NCBI RefSeq assembly: GCF_024868665.1
Contig: NC_079904.1
Span: 21,373,530 to 21,437,529 of the forward strand
Reading direction: 5' to 3'
DNA: 64,000 nt
Source of the DNA: Triplophysa rosa
Lineage: Eukaryota; Chordata; Actinopteri; Cypriniformes; Nemacheilidae
A model generated the notes under the pieces. The model was given only the letters and a program-made list of their open reading frames with translations, was not told the DNA's origin and made no database searches. Of the stretch, positions 50,941 through 61,490 are shown piece by piece. Position numbers and translations under genes: made by a program. Positions within the stretch are counted from its first letter, which is position 1, and every line of letters starts with the position of its first letter.

Positions 50941-52252
50941 GTAGGATCCTTGGTTTACTTGATGTATGTGAATCAGCTGTATTTGTCGTATTCATGAGGT
51001 CGTGAGATCATCGATCATCGAGGATAACCTCGATTGTGTAAAGAAGAGTTTAGTGGTTTGTCTTTTTCAGATATTTTTTGAGGTTTCTAATTCTTGAGAT
51101 GGCATTCAAATGTCCGTATTCTGCATTCAGACGCTTTGTTCATATGGGTAGACTGCTGTTGTCCATGCGTGGAAAGTTGACGGGGCTTTATACACAAAAC
51201 CACACCACAAAAGTTCATGTGACTTCTCCTTCATATTTCAAGCCATTTGCTAGTTTTGTGTAAGGATCTGGTTGAAATGTAAAAATAAAAAGGAGACATT
51301 TTTCATGGTGGTGAAAAATGAATTGAACACAAGCAGAAATGAGACTCGAGAGCCGCAGCAGACAAGATTCTAGAAAACAACCCATTTTTGGTCTGTTTCT
51401 CACACTATTTAGATGCCTCGTGCCGTATGTCGATTAACGGAATGCCTTCTTTAACACATTCTGACATGGAGCCAATGAATGGCTTTAGTTCTCAGGGAAA
51501 GTAATCACACTGACCATTTCATCGATGCCAGAGGAAAAATTGGAGCAGCAGTCTTCATATTAAAGCCATAACTCTCCCCAGGGCATTGCTCAGCGACAGG
51601 CCGAGAAGACGTATCTCCTCCTCACCTTTAAACAGATCAACCACAGCAAAATAATAACCTCTCATGTCAGTGTTGACTGCTGCATGACTTCCTCAGTGTG
51701 CCGGCAACCCGTCCGTCGCTAAAACTCACAGGCAAACATTTCAGAGGATGAAGACTTGGTTTTTTGTTTGGCCTTTTGAAATCTATATTTGCATTGTATA
51801 AAATATTGGTAGGGAGAGAACAACATAGCATAAACCAGATTTGAACCCATAGTTCTCATGTGACTTAACGCTGATGAGAGTTGTTTGAGAGTTATATAAG
51901 CGTTACAGATTGTAAAATGAAATAAGTTATAACAAAGTTCTTTTGGGAAGTTTCAAACAAAGGCTCTGATATTTGGGTTAGAATGTCATCCTCTTCAATG
52001 CAGTTCATATCAAGAGTAAAAAGATTCATTTACTGCGGTTTTTTGAAGTAGGTTATGTTCTTGGGTCAACATCCTTTTTGGTCCTAGAACAACCAATCAA
52101 ATTGTTGGAATTGTAAAAAGTCAGGGTAATGGTTGGCTGTAAAAACATTGTGACCAGCCCATTTTTTGCATTCTGGTTTTAAAAGTATTGTTAATGATAG
52201 TTGATGATTTGCTAAGAGTTGTTTAAACTTGTAGACAAAACAAGTTTTTGTC

Positions 52253-53016
52253 TTAACGGGGTCCTATTTTGCCTTTATTATGTTTATGATGTGCTAAACA
52301 ACAGGTGATCATGTTTTGATTTTCAAAAAAATACTTTATATGTTACATATTTCACCAGTGTTTTACACCGTCATCTCGATTCTCAGAAAACAGGCGGTTG
52401 AGTTCCTGGTTCTATGAAGTCCTTCTTTCCAAAACGCTCTGATTGGTCAAGCTGAGTGTGTTGCGCCCATTACCCTATCCCAGAGCCGTTGAGAGAGAGA
52501 GTTGCGTCAACTCATTTGACTCCACAGCAATGGTGGCTCTTGAAGCCTCTCAGTAGTTCCCGGAAGTTACTAGTAACGCATAGAGCCGCAGCAAAGCAGA
52601 CCGACTGTGATGAACTTTTAACCCATTTAAAGACTTAAGTCGTTTAATGAATAAAAAATTAAAGAAATAAAGCATTTAAAGTGAAAACATAACTTCCTGG
52701 AACTATCTGAAGGCTCCATGAATCACGTGAAAAGCGAAAATTTTGAACTCCCGTTGTCGCGACTCTCTCTCTCTCAACGGCTCTGCCCTATCAGTGTTTC
52801 AGGGGGCAGGGTCAATGTCAATTTTGGGATTCATGATGTCACTAACCTAAAGTCTGTTGTAGTCCCAATGAGTGAAGTGATTTCTGTTAAAGAAAATATC
52901 TTTCTTTTTCGTGAGCTTTGAGCATTGCGACAGGCCGATGTTGTTTATGCTCAAACAGCTATACTACTCATGGACTAAATTTTAAAAAGTGAAATTCCAT
53001 CAGACCTCCCCTTTTA
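52253..53016. mobile_element. Probable inverted-repeat element with GGGGTCCTATT end
   Basis: The left border TTAACGGGGTCCTATTTTGC and the right border GACCTCCCCTTTTA are roughly complementary. Well inside, GAGCCGTTGAGAGAGAGAGT (near 52484-52503) pairs with ACTCTCTCTCTCTCAACGGC (near 52762-52783), giving a long internal stem. The interior has no recognisable gene. The ends and superfamily are uncertain, and another MITE begins directly at the right border. Confidence 0.6.
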
Positions 53017-53134
53017 TAGGGATAATTCACCCAAAAATGAAAATGACAAACATTCTTTAAAATATCTTCTTTCGTGTCATGAGTGTGACTTAGTGATGTC
53101 AGAATTTACATTTTTGGGTCAACTACCCCTTTAA
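53013..53134 (+). mobile_element. Short internally deleted MITE, 'TAGTTCACCCAAAAATGA' family
   Basis: AGGGATAATTCACCCAAAAA on the left and TTTTTGGGTCAACTACCCCT, then TTAA, on the right form terminal inverted repeats of about 20 bp around a short remnant (AAAATATCTTCTTTCGTGT). At about 120 bp it lacks most of the interior present at 27905-28203. Confidence 0.75.
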
Positions 53135-54703
53135 CTGTAACCATAGACTGTGCGACAGTTGCAAAACAGGACATTAACGTCGATTGTTGGTTTTCAATTT
53201 CTTTGGTCGGCGTTGCGCTTTGTAACTATGCCCAATGTGAAATCTCATCGTTTCATAATTCTGCTCCTCATAACTATACATAAAACATCAGCAGTGTTCA
53301 GTATGGACAGTCATTGGTAACAAGATTAGAACAGTTCTTTTATAAAACTACCTGGCAAGCTTTATATCATTTATACAGTAGTGCATTGTAGCAGCACTAG
53401 AAATCACATCCCTGCTTTGATCTGGGAATTCTGTATGACATACTTACATAAAGTAATATTGAGCGAATCTGTAACAACATTCATAATAAATGAAATCAAA
53501 AGATCTTCATGAGAGCATTCTCTTCTCAACAAGAGCTCTGTTTTGCTGTTGTTGTAAAGTGCTTCTTTTTTTTTGTAAGACAAGCTCTCCAGATCAATTT
53601 CCAGGGCCTCAGGCAGTTTGATTCATGCTGTGCCCACAAATTCATTTTCCATAGGTTTCACTTTTACTGCTCCCTCGCTGCTTGTCAACATAGATGGCAA
53701 GAAAAGGACCTGTAGAAGCTGGCAGGTTTGCCGTCCCCCGAGGGGCCCGGGCTGTGACCGATGTCGGGTCGTTCTGAACGGTTCGGGCCCGAACACCTGC
53801 TTTAGCATTAACGTTATTTTGGCACTCTGACTCCCCACCCGTGCACGCCACCCAGGGCCGGAGAGGTGAGGGACGTGTGATCGTATTTCATCCATAGATG
53901 CAGAAAACCGAAGCGGGCAGGGGCGATGAAACAATCTCACGCTTAATTAAGGATGGGACCCCTGGGAGAGGTCTTGCCTCACGCTTGATCTCTGGTAGAC
54001 GACGAGTCTAGCGATGGCGAGGCTGAGGCAGGGGGCGTGAGTTTTCACCGCCGTGGCCATTCATCTCCGGCGAGGACTGTTCGCTGCACCTCAGGCTTCT
54101 GTCTGCTCAATGATGCTACCACGCACCAGGAAACAACAAAGGCAAGAGGCATTGTAGCAACGACCGAAGACCATGCTGTGCATGTCAACAAAAACACACG
54201 CGGCCACATGTCGTTCGGTTTTCGTCGAATGTAATCAATGCCCTTGACAAAACCATAATAGGAGCATCAATACTAATAGCTGCAAGCAATTGTGCTCCGT
54301 ACTGTTTTTTTTATTATTTATTTTTTAGAGCAGTACGGTTATGAGCATTTTTCTCAACAAGGGTGTCTCAGGGACATGCTTGTCTAGAAGTAGAGGTCAG
54401 ATTCTCTGTATTAGCGCCCATCCATATTGATTCTTGTCCTGTTATTGAGGTTTTTCGAGTTGTGATGCGTCACCTCTCCAAACACTTTGAACACAAGTAC
54501 TGCTTCGGTTCTCAGGTGTCAGGAATGCATTACATTTATTTTGAGTGTGTGAAATAAGGTGTCGGTTTAAAACCAGGGTAGGGCAACATTCTAAATTTAA
54601 GCAATTTTCACAGATCATGTATAAAAGTTTACACCTTGCTCTAAATCGCATTCCCTACATGTGCATCGGTGAAAGATTTGACTGTAGTATTTGTAATAGA
54701 TGT

Positions 54704-54968
54704 TGTTAAGCATATTTTATAATATGAGTAGCAAAGCCATGTTAAATAGCCAAAGCAGTGATGTCATGTGCCTGCGCGCACAAGGAAGTTAATGTGAGCA
54801 TGCGCAGTATAAGAAAGAAAAAAAAAAAAAAAGAATAGAGTTCCCCGACAAGAGAGAAGGTGGCGGTCTGTTTTTTTCCTCCCGTGAATATAAGATATAG
54901 CAAGTGTTAGCTAACCACTTAGGTGACTGTGATAACGCTAGACTGCTGCAGAAATGTCTAGTGCTACA
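54704..54968 (+). repeat. 5' LTR of the copia-type element
   Basis: The 265-bp LTR runs from TGTTAAGC to GTGCTACA (TG...CA). GCGCAGTATAAG at about 54802-54813 may be the core promoter. A long A-rich run (54814-54832) follows. Outside that run and one 17-nt duplication it differs from the 3' LTR at about two positions (GATATAGC against GCTATAGC, and AACGCTAG against AACGATAG), so the insertion is young. The predicted gag start codon lies inside its last 15 bases. Confidence 0.93.
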
Positions 54969-55589
54969 GGTTATGGGCTCAGTCATGCAGGCCAAAGATG
55001 GTTCAGACTTTTATTCGACGGTGACGAGAAAAATTATGAACTCTGGGAAACGAGATTCCTCGCGCATATGGAGTTGCGTGGCCTCAGAGAAGTTATCCTG
55101 GAGGACCCACAGATAGAAGGGGAAGACGAAGAAGCTCTCGCGGAAGATGAGTCTAAAAACGGAGAGGCATATGCAGAGCTAGTGCAATGTCTGGACAACA
55201 AGAGTTTGTCATTGGTAATGAGGGACGCTAAACGTGATGGGAGAAGAGCACTGGAGATTCTTCGCGAACACTAAGCAGGAAAGGACAAACCCCGCGTTGT
55301 GAGTTTGTATTGTGAACTTTCCTCGCTCCATAAAACTAGCAATGAAACGATCACTGAATATATTATTCGAGCAGAGACTATATTCACATCATTGAGAAGA
55401 GCGGACGAGCATATTAGTGGTTGGCTACAAATAGCCATGGTAGTAAAGGGGCTACCCGATTCATACAAGCCATTCGTCGTGCACATCACCCAGGCAAATG
55501 ACATTGTAACGTTCGGTGAGTTTAAAACAAAACTGCGAAGTTATAAAAGCTACAGAAAAATTCAAAGCAGACATAGTTCCATATGGAAA
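54954..55589 (+). pseudogene. gag remnant of the copia-type element
   Basis: The frame starts at an ATG inside the 5' LTR (54954, G at -3, an in-frame TAG 15 bases upstream) and reads through the primer site. It encodes the N-terminal copia Gag pattern GQRWFRLLFDGDEKNYELW. It is broken by TAA at 55272-55274, after 106 codons, and resumes in the same frame (FTSLRRADEHISGW, GLPDSYKPFV). The end is lost: at about 55570-55590 the frame passes straight into integrase. The zinc knuckle and the following protease are missing. Gag would form the virus-like particle; this copy cannot make a complete one. Confidence 0.88.
54969..54982 (+). promoter_or_regulatory. Primer-binding site, half-tRNA-iMet type
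   Basis: Immediately after the LTR is GGTTATGGGCTCAG. From memory, this is complementary, with one G-U pair, to the anticodon stem-loop of initiator tRNA-Met (CTGGGCCCATAACC), not to its 3' CCA end. Drosophila copia and yeast Ty5 prime reverse transcription from such a cleaved tRNA half, and copia has almost the same bases at the same place. Confidence 0.85.
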
Positions 55590-56060
55590 GATAAGTGCAT
55601 AAGATCTGATAACGGGATGGAGTTTACGGGGCAGGAGTTCCAGTTTTTACTTAGGCGTAATGGGATAAGGCACGAGACCAGTGCACCCTACTCACCTCAT
55701 CAGAACGGAACTGCCGAAAGAGGTTGGAGAACACTATTTGAGATGTCACGATGCATGCTTTTGGAGAGTAACCTCTCAAAGCAATTATGGACATATGCTG
55801 TACAGACAGCAGCTCAAATCCGCAACAGGTGCTACAGTAAGCGGCTAGAGCAGACACCTTACCGTGTTTTCACAGGAAAAACACCTAACCTATCTAACAT
55901 GAAGATATTTGGCTCTGAATGCTACGTATATCAGCAGGATAAGAAGAAGCTGGATTCAAGGTGATAAATATAGTCCAGCATATAACGTGTATTATCCTGA
56001 GACAGGAAAAGTCCTAAAATATAGGCTGGTGAAATTCATCACCAAAAGTAGCACAGATAG
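55590..56060 (+). pseudogene. integrase C-terminal part of the copia-type element
   Basis: Fused in frame to the gag remnant, it keeps the second and third acidic residues of the DDE catalytic triad: Asp in RSDNGMEFTG and Glu in PYSPHQNGTAERG. The zinc-binding HHCC domain and the first catalytic Asp are missing, so it is inactive. KIFGSECYVY belongs to the C-terminal region. The frame stops at 55964, and the sequence continues in another frame from 55909 (DKYSPAYNVYYPETGK). This points to a small deletion near 55960. Confidence 0.9.
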
Positions 56061-57400
56061 CCAGACTCAGACAGATTGTGACGTGGGGGACGACGTTGAG
56101 AGTTATGGGGATACACCACCAAAGGTAATCAACCAGGGTCAGGCACAGCCTAAGGAAAGTAAAGAGTCCAGTGTTGAGATTGATGAGGCAGGTCCAACCC
56201 AGACAGATAATACTCAGAGAGAACAGGAAGAAAGGACGTATCCTACGAGACAGAGAAAAGCTCCAGAATACTTAAAAGAGTACCAGTGTAAAGCTGAATG
56301 TAATAATGACAAAAGTGAAAATGTAGATTATTTCTACAGAGTGTCTTATGGTGTACCTAAAACATTTAGAGAGGCTATGGACTCTAAGAAATCAAAAATG
56401 TGGAATGACGCGATGAAAGAGGAGATGAACTCTTTGACAGAGAATGAGACTTTCACTCTGACCACACTGCCAAGAGGCAAACAAGCAGTGGGAGGTCGCT
56501 GGGTATATGCAGTGAAAGAGAGCCCAGATGGATCTGAGACTTGTAAAGCCAGATATGTTGCAAAGGGGTATGGTCAAGTGGAAGGGATTGACTATAAAGA
56601 GACCTTTTCACCGACAGCCAACATGACCTCTGTGCGAGCATTGATGCAGGTGGCTGTACAAGAGGATCTTACCCTACACCAAATGGATGTAAAGACTGCT
56701 TACCTCCATGCTCCTACGGACTGTGAGGTATATATGGAGCAACCGGAAGGTTTTGAGATCAGGTCAAAAAGAGGAGAACACTTAGTGTGTAAACTCAACA
56801 AGTCATTGTAGGTTTAAAACAGTCCGGGCGTAACTGGACCATGTTACTGCATGATCACCTTATAGAGAATGGTTTTGTACAAAATGATGCTGATCATTGT
56901 GTCTACAGCAGAGAATCTGACAGAGGAAAAGTGATTCTGTTAGTATGGGTAGATGACTTAATCATAGCGACGAGTAACAACACTTTACTCAGTGATGCAA
57001 AAGAGATGTTGAAGAGAAGGTTTAAATTGAAAGATATGGGTACACTTAAACACTTCCTGGGCATCGACTTTAGACAGAGTGAGGGAGAGATCAAAATGAC
57101 TCAGAAGAGACACATAGAGAGGATGTTAACAAAATTTGGAATGTCCGAATGCAAACCAAGATCCACCCCATGTGAGCAAAAGTTAAACTTTGACAGTGAG
57201 GGTGAGGTTATTAACTCAACAGGGTATAGAGAGATAGTAGGTAGCTTAATATATATTATGACATGTACCAGACCTGACCTGAGCTGGGTTGTTAGTAAAC
57301 TATCACAACACCTAGCAGAACCAAAGCAGCAGCATTGGGCTACAGCAAAACCCCTACTAAGGTACTTAAAAGGTACTATGGGTCAAGAACTACACTTCCA
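56061..57400 (+). pseudogene. reverse transcriptase of the copia-type element
   Basis: After a hydrophilic linker, the copia RT begins near 56355 (FREAMDSKKSKMWNDAMKEE) and includes GGRWVYAVK, ARYVAKGYGQ and the first catalytic Asp in LHQMDVKTAYLHAP. A one-base loss after CKLNKSL (about 56812) breaks the frame. The second part (56841 onward) holds VWVDDLIIAT, where the usual Tyr before VDD is Trp, and then KDMGTLKHFLGID and TRPDLSWVVS. Most of the domain is present, only out of frame. Confidence 0.92.
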
Positions 57401-57900
57401 GAAATGTGAGGGAAGCCTACAGCTTGAGGGATACAGTGACACTGATTGGGCAGCTGATACAAGGAGGAGGAGACAGGAGAAGCACAACTGGATACTGTTT
57501 CATCTTAAATGAGAATGGTGCAGTTATATCGTGGAAGAGTAGAAAACAGCCAACAGTGGTGCTATCAACCTGCGAAGCTAAGTATATGGCCCTAGCAGCC
57601 ACTACTCAAGAGAGTATGTACCTTGTACAACTACTTAAAGGAATAGATAGTAGTAACCAGCATGTACCAGTCAAGATATATGAGGACAATCAGGGGGCGA
57701 TAGCTTTATCAAAGAACCCAGTATGCAGACAGAGAAGCAAACACGTTGATATAAAGTATCACTTTGTACGGACTGTACAAGCAGAAGGGAAAATATCTAT
57801 AGAGTACTACCCTACTGCAGACATGGTAGCTGATGCCCTTACCAAGCCAATGACAAAGGCTAAGTTTGACAGGTTCAAGGGGTATTTGTTTGGAGAGTAA
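57401..57900 (+). pseudogene. RNase H of the copia-type element
   Basis: The domain starts in one frame (GYSDTDWAADT) and, after a one-base shift near 57460 in an AGGAGGAGG run, continues to the stop at 57898-57900. The acidic catalytic positions are recognisable in SDTDWA, STCEAKYMAL and YEDNQGAIAL, followed by KHVDIKYHFVR and DALTKPM typical of copia. It would remove RNA from RNA-DNA hybrids during reverse transcription. Only the shift spoils it. Confidence 0.92.
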
Positions 57901-58018
57901 TGTGAACTGGCAGAAGAAATTTTTTTTTTTTTAACTGCCAGTATGTCAAATATTTTATTTTGGAATTATGTATTTTTGGTTTTTGTTTACAAATATAGAG
58001 AGCTATAAACATGTTTTT

Positions 58019-58027
58019 GAGTGGGAG
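58019..58027 (+). promoter_or_regulatory. Polypurine tract
   Basis: GAGTGGGAG lies directly before the 3' LTR. Its position and near-purine content fit the plus-strand primer site of a copia element. Confidence 0.85.
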
Positions 58028-58309
58028 TGTTAAGCATATTTTATAATATGAGTAGCAAAGCCATGTTAAATAGCCAAAGCAGTGATGTCGTGTGCCTGCG
58101 ATGTCATGTGCCTGCGCGCACAAGGAAGTTAATGTGAGCATGCGCAGTATAAGAAATAAAAGAAGAAAAAAAAGAATAGAGTTCCCCGACAAGAGAGAAG
58201 GTGGCGGTCTGTTTTTTTCCTCCCGTGAATATAAGCTATAGCAAGTGTTAGCTAACCACTTAGGTGACTGTGATAACGATAGACTGCTGCAGAAATGTCT
58301 AGTGCTACA
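58028..58309 (+). repeat. 3' LTR of the copia-type element
   Basis: This 282-bp LTR matches the 5' LTR but has an extra 17-nt tandem duplication around 58085-58101 (two copies of a GATGTCxTGTGCCTGC unit) and a different A-rich run containing AAATAAAAG, a possible poly-A signal. It ends GTGCTACA, only 6 bp before the MITE at 58316. Confidence 0.93.
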
Positions 58310-58315
58310 GCTCTC

Positions 58316-59130
58316 TTAAAGTGACAGTACACCCAAAAACTATAATTCTGTCATTTTTTGTCACTCTGGTGACATTTCGAACCTGTAGGACTTTCTTTCT
58401 TCTGCAGAACACAAAAAAAGATATTTTAAAGTAGGCCTGGCTAAAAAATATTGATTCTTCGATTTGAATCGATCTTTAATTTAAAGAAACAATATCGATA
58501 CAGCAATTCCCCGATTTCTCCCCGGGTTCGTAATGCAAGTGCCTCAGAGAATATTATCTGTATTTTGCCTCTCGTCCAGAGGAAGGTGCCATTATTCAAG
58601 TTGAATTTTGAAATCTGTTTTATTTCTTAAACGTTTCAAGTTGTTTATGAATTTCAAGTTTTTCATGATTTCACTGTTGCACATTTACAGTGTTTTTATT
58701 TTTTACAGTAATGTTTGGTTGCTCAACGTAAAAGTAAAAATTAATATGTATTTCATTCATTTAGCTAAGTAGGGGGGTTTCAGTTACCAGCTATATATTT
58801 AAATATGGATTCCATGTCTGCAAAACTAATATTTTAAATGAAATACTGATAACTAATTGATATTGAATCGAATCGAATTGAAACCATATAAATAAGAATC
58901 GAATCGAATCGCCAAAATGGTCTAAGCGAACAACGGCGGTATCCATTGACTTGCATTGGTTTTGTGATCATACAATAGCCATACCGCCGTTGTTCGGTTG
59001 CCGACATTCTTCAAAATATCTTCTTTTTTGCTCTTCAGAAGAAGAAAAAAGTCATACAGGTTTGAAATGCCAAGACGGTGAGTAAATGAGGACAAAATTT
59101 TAATTTTTTTTGATGAACTATCCCTTTAAA
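58316..59130 (+). mobile_element. MITE, 'TAGTTCACCCAAAAATGA' family, split by another repeat
   Basis: The left end TTAAAGTGACAGTACACCCA and the right end GATGAACTATCCCTTTAA are the family's terminal repeats. The left part ends after CACAAAAAAAGATATTTTAA. The right part resumes at about 58927 with GAACAACGGCGGTATCCATT, which is mirrored at 58980 (ATACCGCCGTTGTTCGG), a local foldback. The middle (58432-58926) is a different insert. Confidence 0.75.
58432..58926. mobile_element. Insert within the 58316 MITE
   Basis: It begins TAGGCCTGGCTAAAAAATAT and is rich in TTCGATTTGAATCGAT on the left and GAATCGAATCGAATTG, AATCGAATCGAATCGCC on the right, which are complementary. The TAGGCCTG start resembles that of the element at 43600. 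No clean target duplication was found. Confidence 0.55.
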
Positions 59131-60633
59131 TGTCCTCGGTGTGAACGATCTCAACATCATCAACGTCACAGTTCGAAAGGGGTCAAATATTCGTAAGATA
59201 ATTATTCATAGAAAACTCGTAAACGCCTATTACAAAATATACAAACATCATTGAACATCCAGGTACGACACAGTATAATATTAAAAGTGTACTGTAAACT
59301 TTTTTATTGGGTGTTTTTTTGTGAATTCAGTTATTACTCTTTCATGGGAACTACGTAAATTTATGTATCCATCAAAATGATAATTCCTCTCATTTTTTAA
59401 ATTGTTGACATTTTCCGGATTCTGCAAGGCGTATATGAATTTATGACCCCAACTATGATTTTTACAAAGATGTCTTAAAGCACAGCAGGACCCAGATAGC
59501 TGGCTAAATGAATGTGCGACTTTGTGCTCCAAGACACTTTTATGTAAAACCCTTATTCCTCGACATCCCTTGTGATGCACCCCCCTCATTAAAAACAATG
59601 GCTTTGCAGCGTTCTCTGACCTAGCGTAAACTCGAATGTGTAGGCGCCTTTAATCACCGGACACTAGCTGACAGATGCAGAACATATCACAGTATTTATC
59701 TGCGTTTGCATTGTGCCTGATTCCAGCTCTCGCACTCTTTTACGTCACCTCTTATTGTCCGCCTCCAAGTTGAATGACTAATTCCAGTGATTTCAGCTCC
59801 ATGCTCATGCTGTTTTAATGATGGGTGAGTCACGGCGAGTCTCACGAGAATTCCACGCACTGGACGAATAATCCATCTGTTGAGGACAGAGTTATCTTGA
59901 AGTGGAAGCGTTGCTCTTAAATAATGTAGTGATGGGAGTTCAGCAGAAATAAGTCTTCCGATGAACTCCATTACTGTACTTTATATATCCAGCAGCATGA
60001 TTGCTGTTTAAGTGTAGCGTGGAGGAAAGAAAAGAAAGACGCAGAAAGACAGAAGCGAGAAGCAAAACAGAGATGATTTGTCGTATTGTGAGAAGATGCA
60101 AAATAAAAACAAGCATAAAAACAGAGACATCCAATAATCCGCCCCGTAAACACAGAGACGTGTCTCCCAGCGTGGCGAGAAATTCCATCTGCATTCTGTC
60201 TATGATTTTTTCCAATTGTTTGTCTTTGTACGGATGCATCAGACTGGATGCCTTTGGACATTGCGACGCGTCTCGCTGTTTATTCAGTCTCGCACCGCAA
60301 GCTCCGTGTTTGTAAGATGCCGTGTCAAGTTAAACTTTTAAAAACACATGTCGAGACCTCTGTTGCTTTGAGCTCTGTCTGGCTTTTTTTAATGCAAGAA
60401 CGTGTCCATGCCGAACGGCCCATAATGGATAAACAACCCTGGCTAAGTATCGGACAGTATGTAAAGGAACTTTGCTGTTTTGTTCACCACCACTTCGCTG
60501 GATGCTGAGGACTTTCACGGAACAACAGATATTTACATGGCAGTCACTTCAATTAGTTGTTCTCAAACCCCCTTTGCGTAGGGTGCACCACGTTGTGGCC
60601 CCCTAAATAAAGACTTTAATATATAGTATATAT

Positions 60634-61232
60634 TATCACGAGCTGGCGTGGCGGAAGAACCCAAATGCAGGCAGCAGTGGTGTTGAAGGGGTTAACAGAG
60701 ACTTTATTAAATAAGGAACCACAAAACAAAAGACCCACAATGGGGGTAACGAGGACAGAACTAATATAAAAACGGAAACAAAAATACTTCACACAAGGGG
60801 GCAAAACAACAGGACAAAATAACAAAACAAAACACGACCAAACGTCAAAGTAAAAGGCAGGGAAGTCCAAAACGTTAAATAATAATCCCAAAGACAAGGC
60901 AGGAACAAGACGAGAACTCAAAGAGTTGCACTTACGGGGGACATTCACCAAACACACACATACAACGCAAGAGCACAGGACAATGAAACAAGAGGGCATT
61001 AAATAGGGCAAGACAAACGAGGGATAATGACACAGGGCAGGTGAGAAACATTAGACACGGCAGGGAAGCAATACATGAAACGAGAGGGGCGGGGCCAATG
61101 ACGAGACACGAGAAAGCACATGAGAAGTAAGAACGCAAACCACTCATGGCTTTCTCACATAAAACCTAAGGGCTCCGTCCCGATCCTGCCACATGACTAG
61201 AAATGCAGAACCAAGAATGCAGGACCGTGACA
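60634..61232 (-). mobile_element. Solo LTR, related to 17947-18520 (599 bp)
   Basis: The ends are TATCACG and CGTGACA, flanked by TATAT on both sides (60629-60633 and 61233-61237). On the minus strand it has TATTTAATGCC (near 61000) as a likely promoter box and TTTAATAAAG (near 60703) as poly-A signal, then GTTAACCCCTTCAACACC and GCATTTGGGTTCTTCCGCC. Words such as GGGCAGGTGAGAAACATTAG, CACGGCAGGGAAGCAATACA and GAGAGGGGCGGGGCCAATGA recur almost unchanged in the other copy. The 131-codon minus-strand frame inside is not a gene. Confidence 0.82.
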
Positions 61233-61237
61233 TATAT

Positions 61238-61490
61238 TTTTTGCTTAATCTGTTTATTGAACTTTTATAACAATGAAAGGATACAGATAAAGGGGAACAG
61301 AAACATTTCTGCCCCCACACTAACCCCCCCAAAAAAGCTCTCAATACGTTAGTATTATTTAAGTCTAATCAAAGTTTAGAACAATTTTTACACATAAAAG
61401 TCATCACCTTTATACATATTTACATCAACAAACGAGGCACTACAAATATAAGTTATGTACATACAGTGGACCTACTTGTACTCTATATTT
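61238..61490 (-). mobile_element. Possible 5'-truncated LINE 3' end
   Basis: On the minus strand it ends with GTTATAAAAGTTCAATAAAC, then AGATTAAGCAAAAAATATA, which is a poly-A signal followed by an A-rich tail. Upstream is a GGGGGGGTTAGTGTGGGGGC stretch, as seen near the 3' ends of fish LINEs. No protein-coding part is present. Confidence 0.45.

Larger units (their letters stand above)
54704..58309 (+). mobile_element. Ty1/copia-type LTR retrotransposon, defective
   Basis: The 3606-bp element has direct LTRs, a primer-binding site, a polypurine tract and gene order gag, integrase, reverse transcriptase, RNase H. Integrase ahead of reverse transcriptase defines the copia superfamily. Full-length copia elements are usually near 5 kb, so roughly a third of the coding region is missing. 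That gap covers the end of gag, the protease and the N-terminal integrase. Besides this deletion there is one in-frame stop (55272-55274) and frame breaks near 55960, 56812 and 57460. The flanks GATGT and GCTCT do not match as a 5-bp target duplication. It sits in the nrxn3 intron in the same orientation as the host gene. Confidence 0.93.

Noticed and set aside
54699..58314. 5-bp target duplication of the copia-type element
   Set aside because: GATGT and GCTCT do not match, and shifting the ends by one base does not help.
60616..61011. 131-codon open frame on the minus strand, Cys/Val/Leu-rich
   Set aside because: It falls within the solo LTR, and its hydrophobic look comes from T-rich LTR sequence read on the minus strand.
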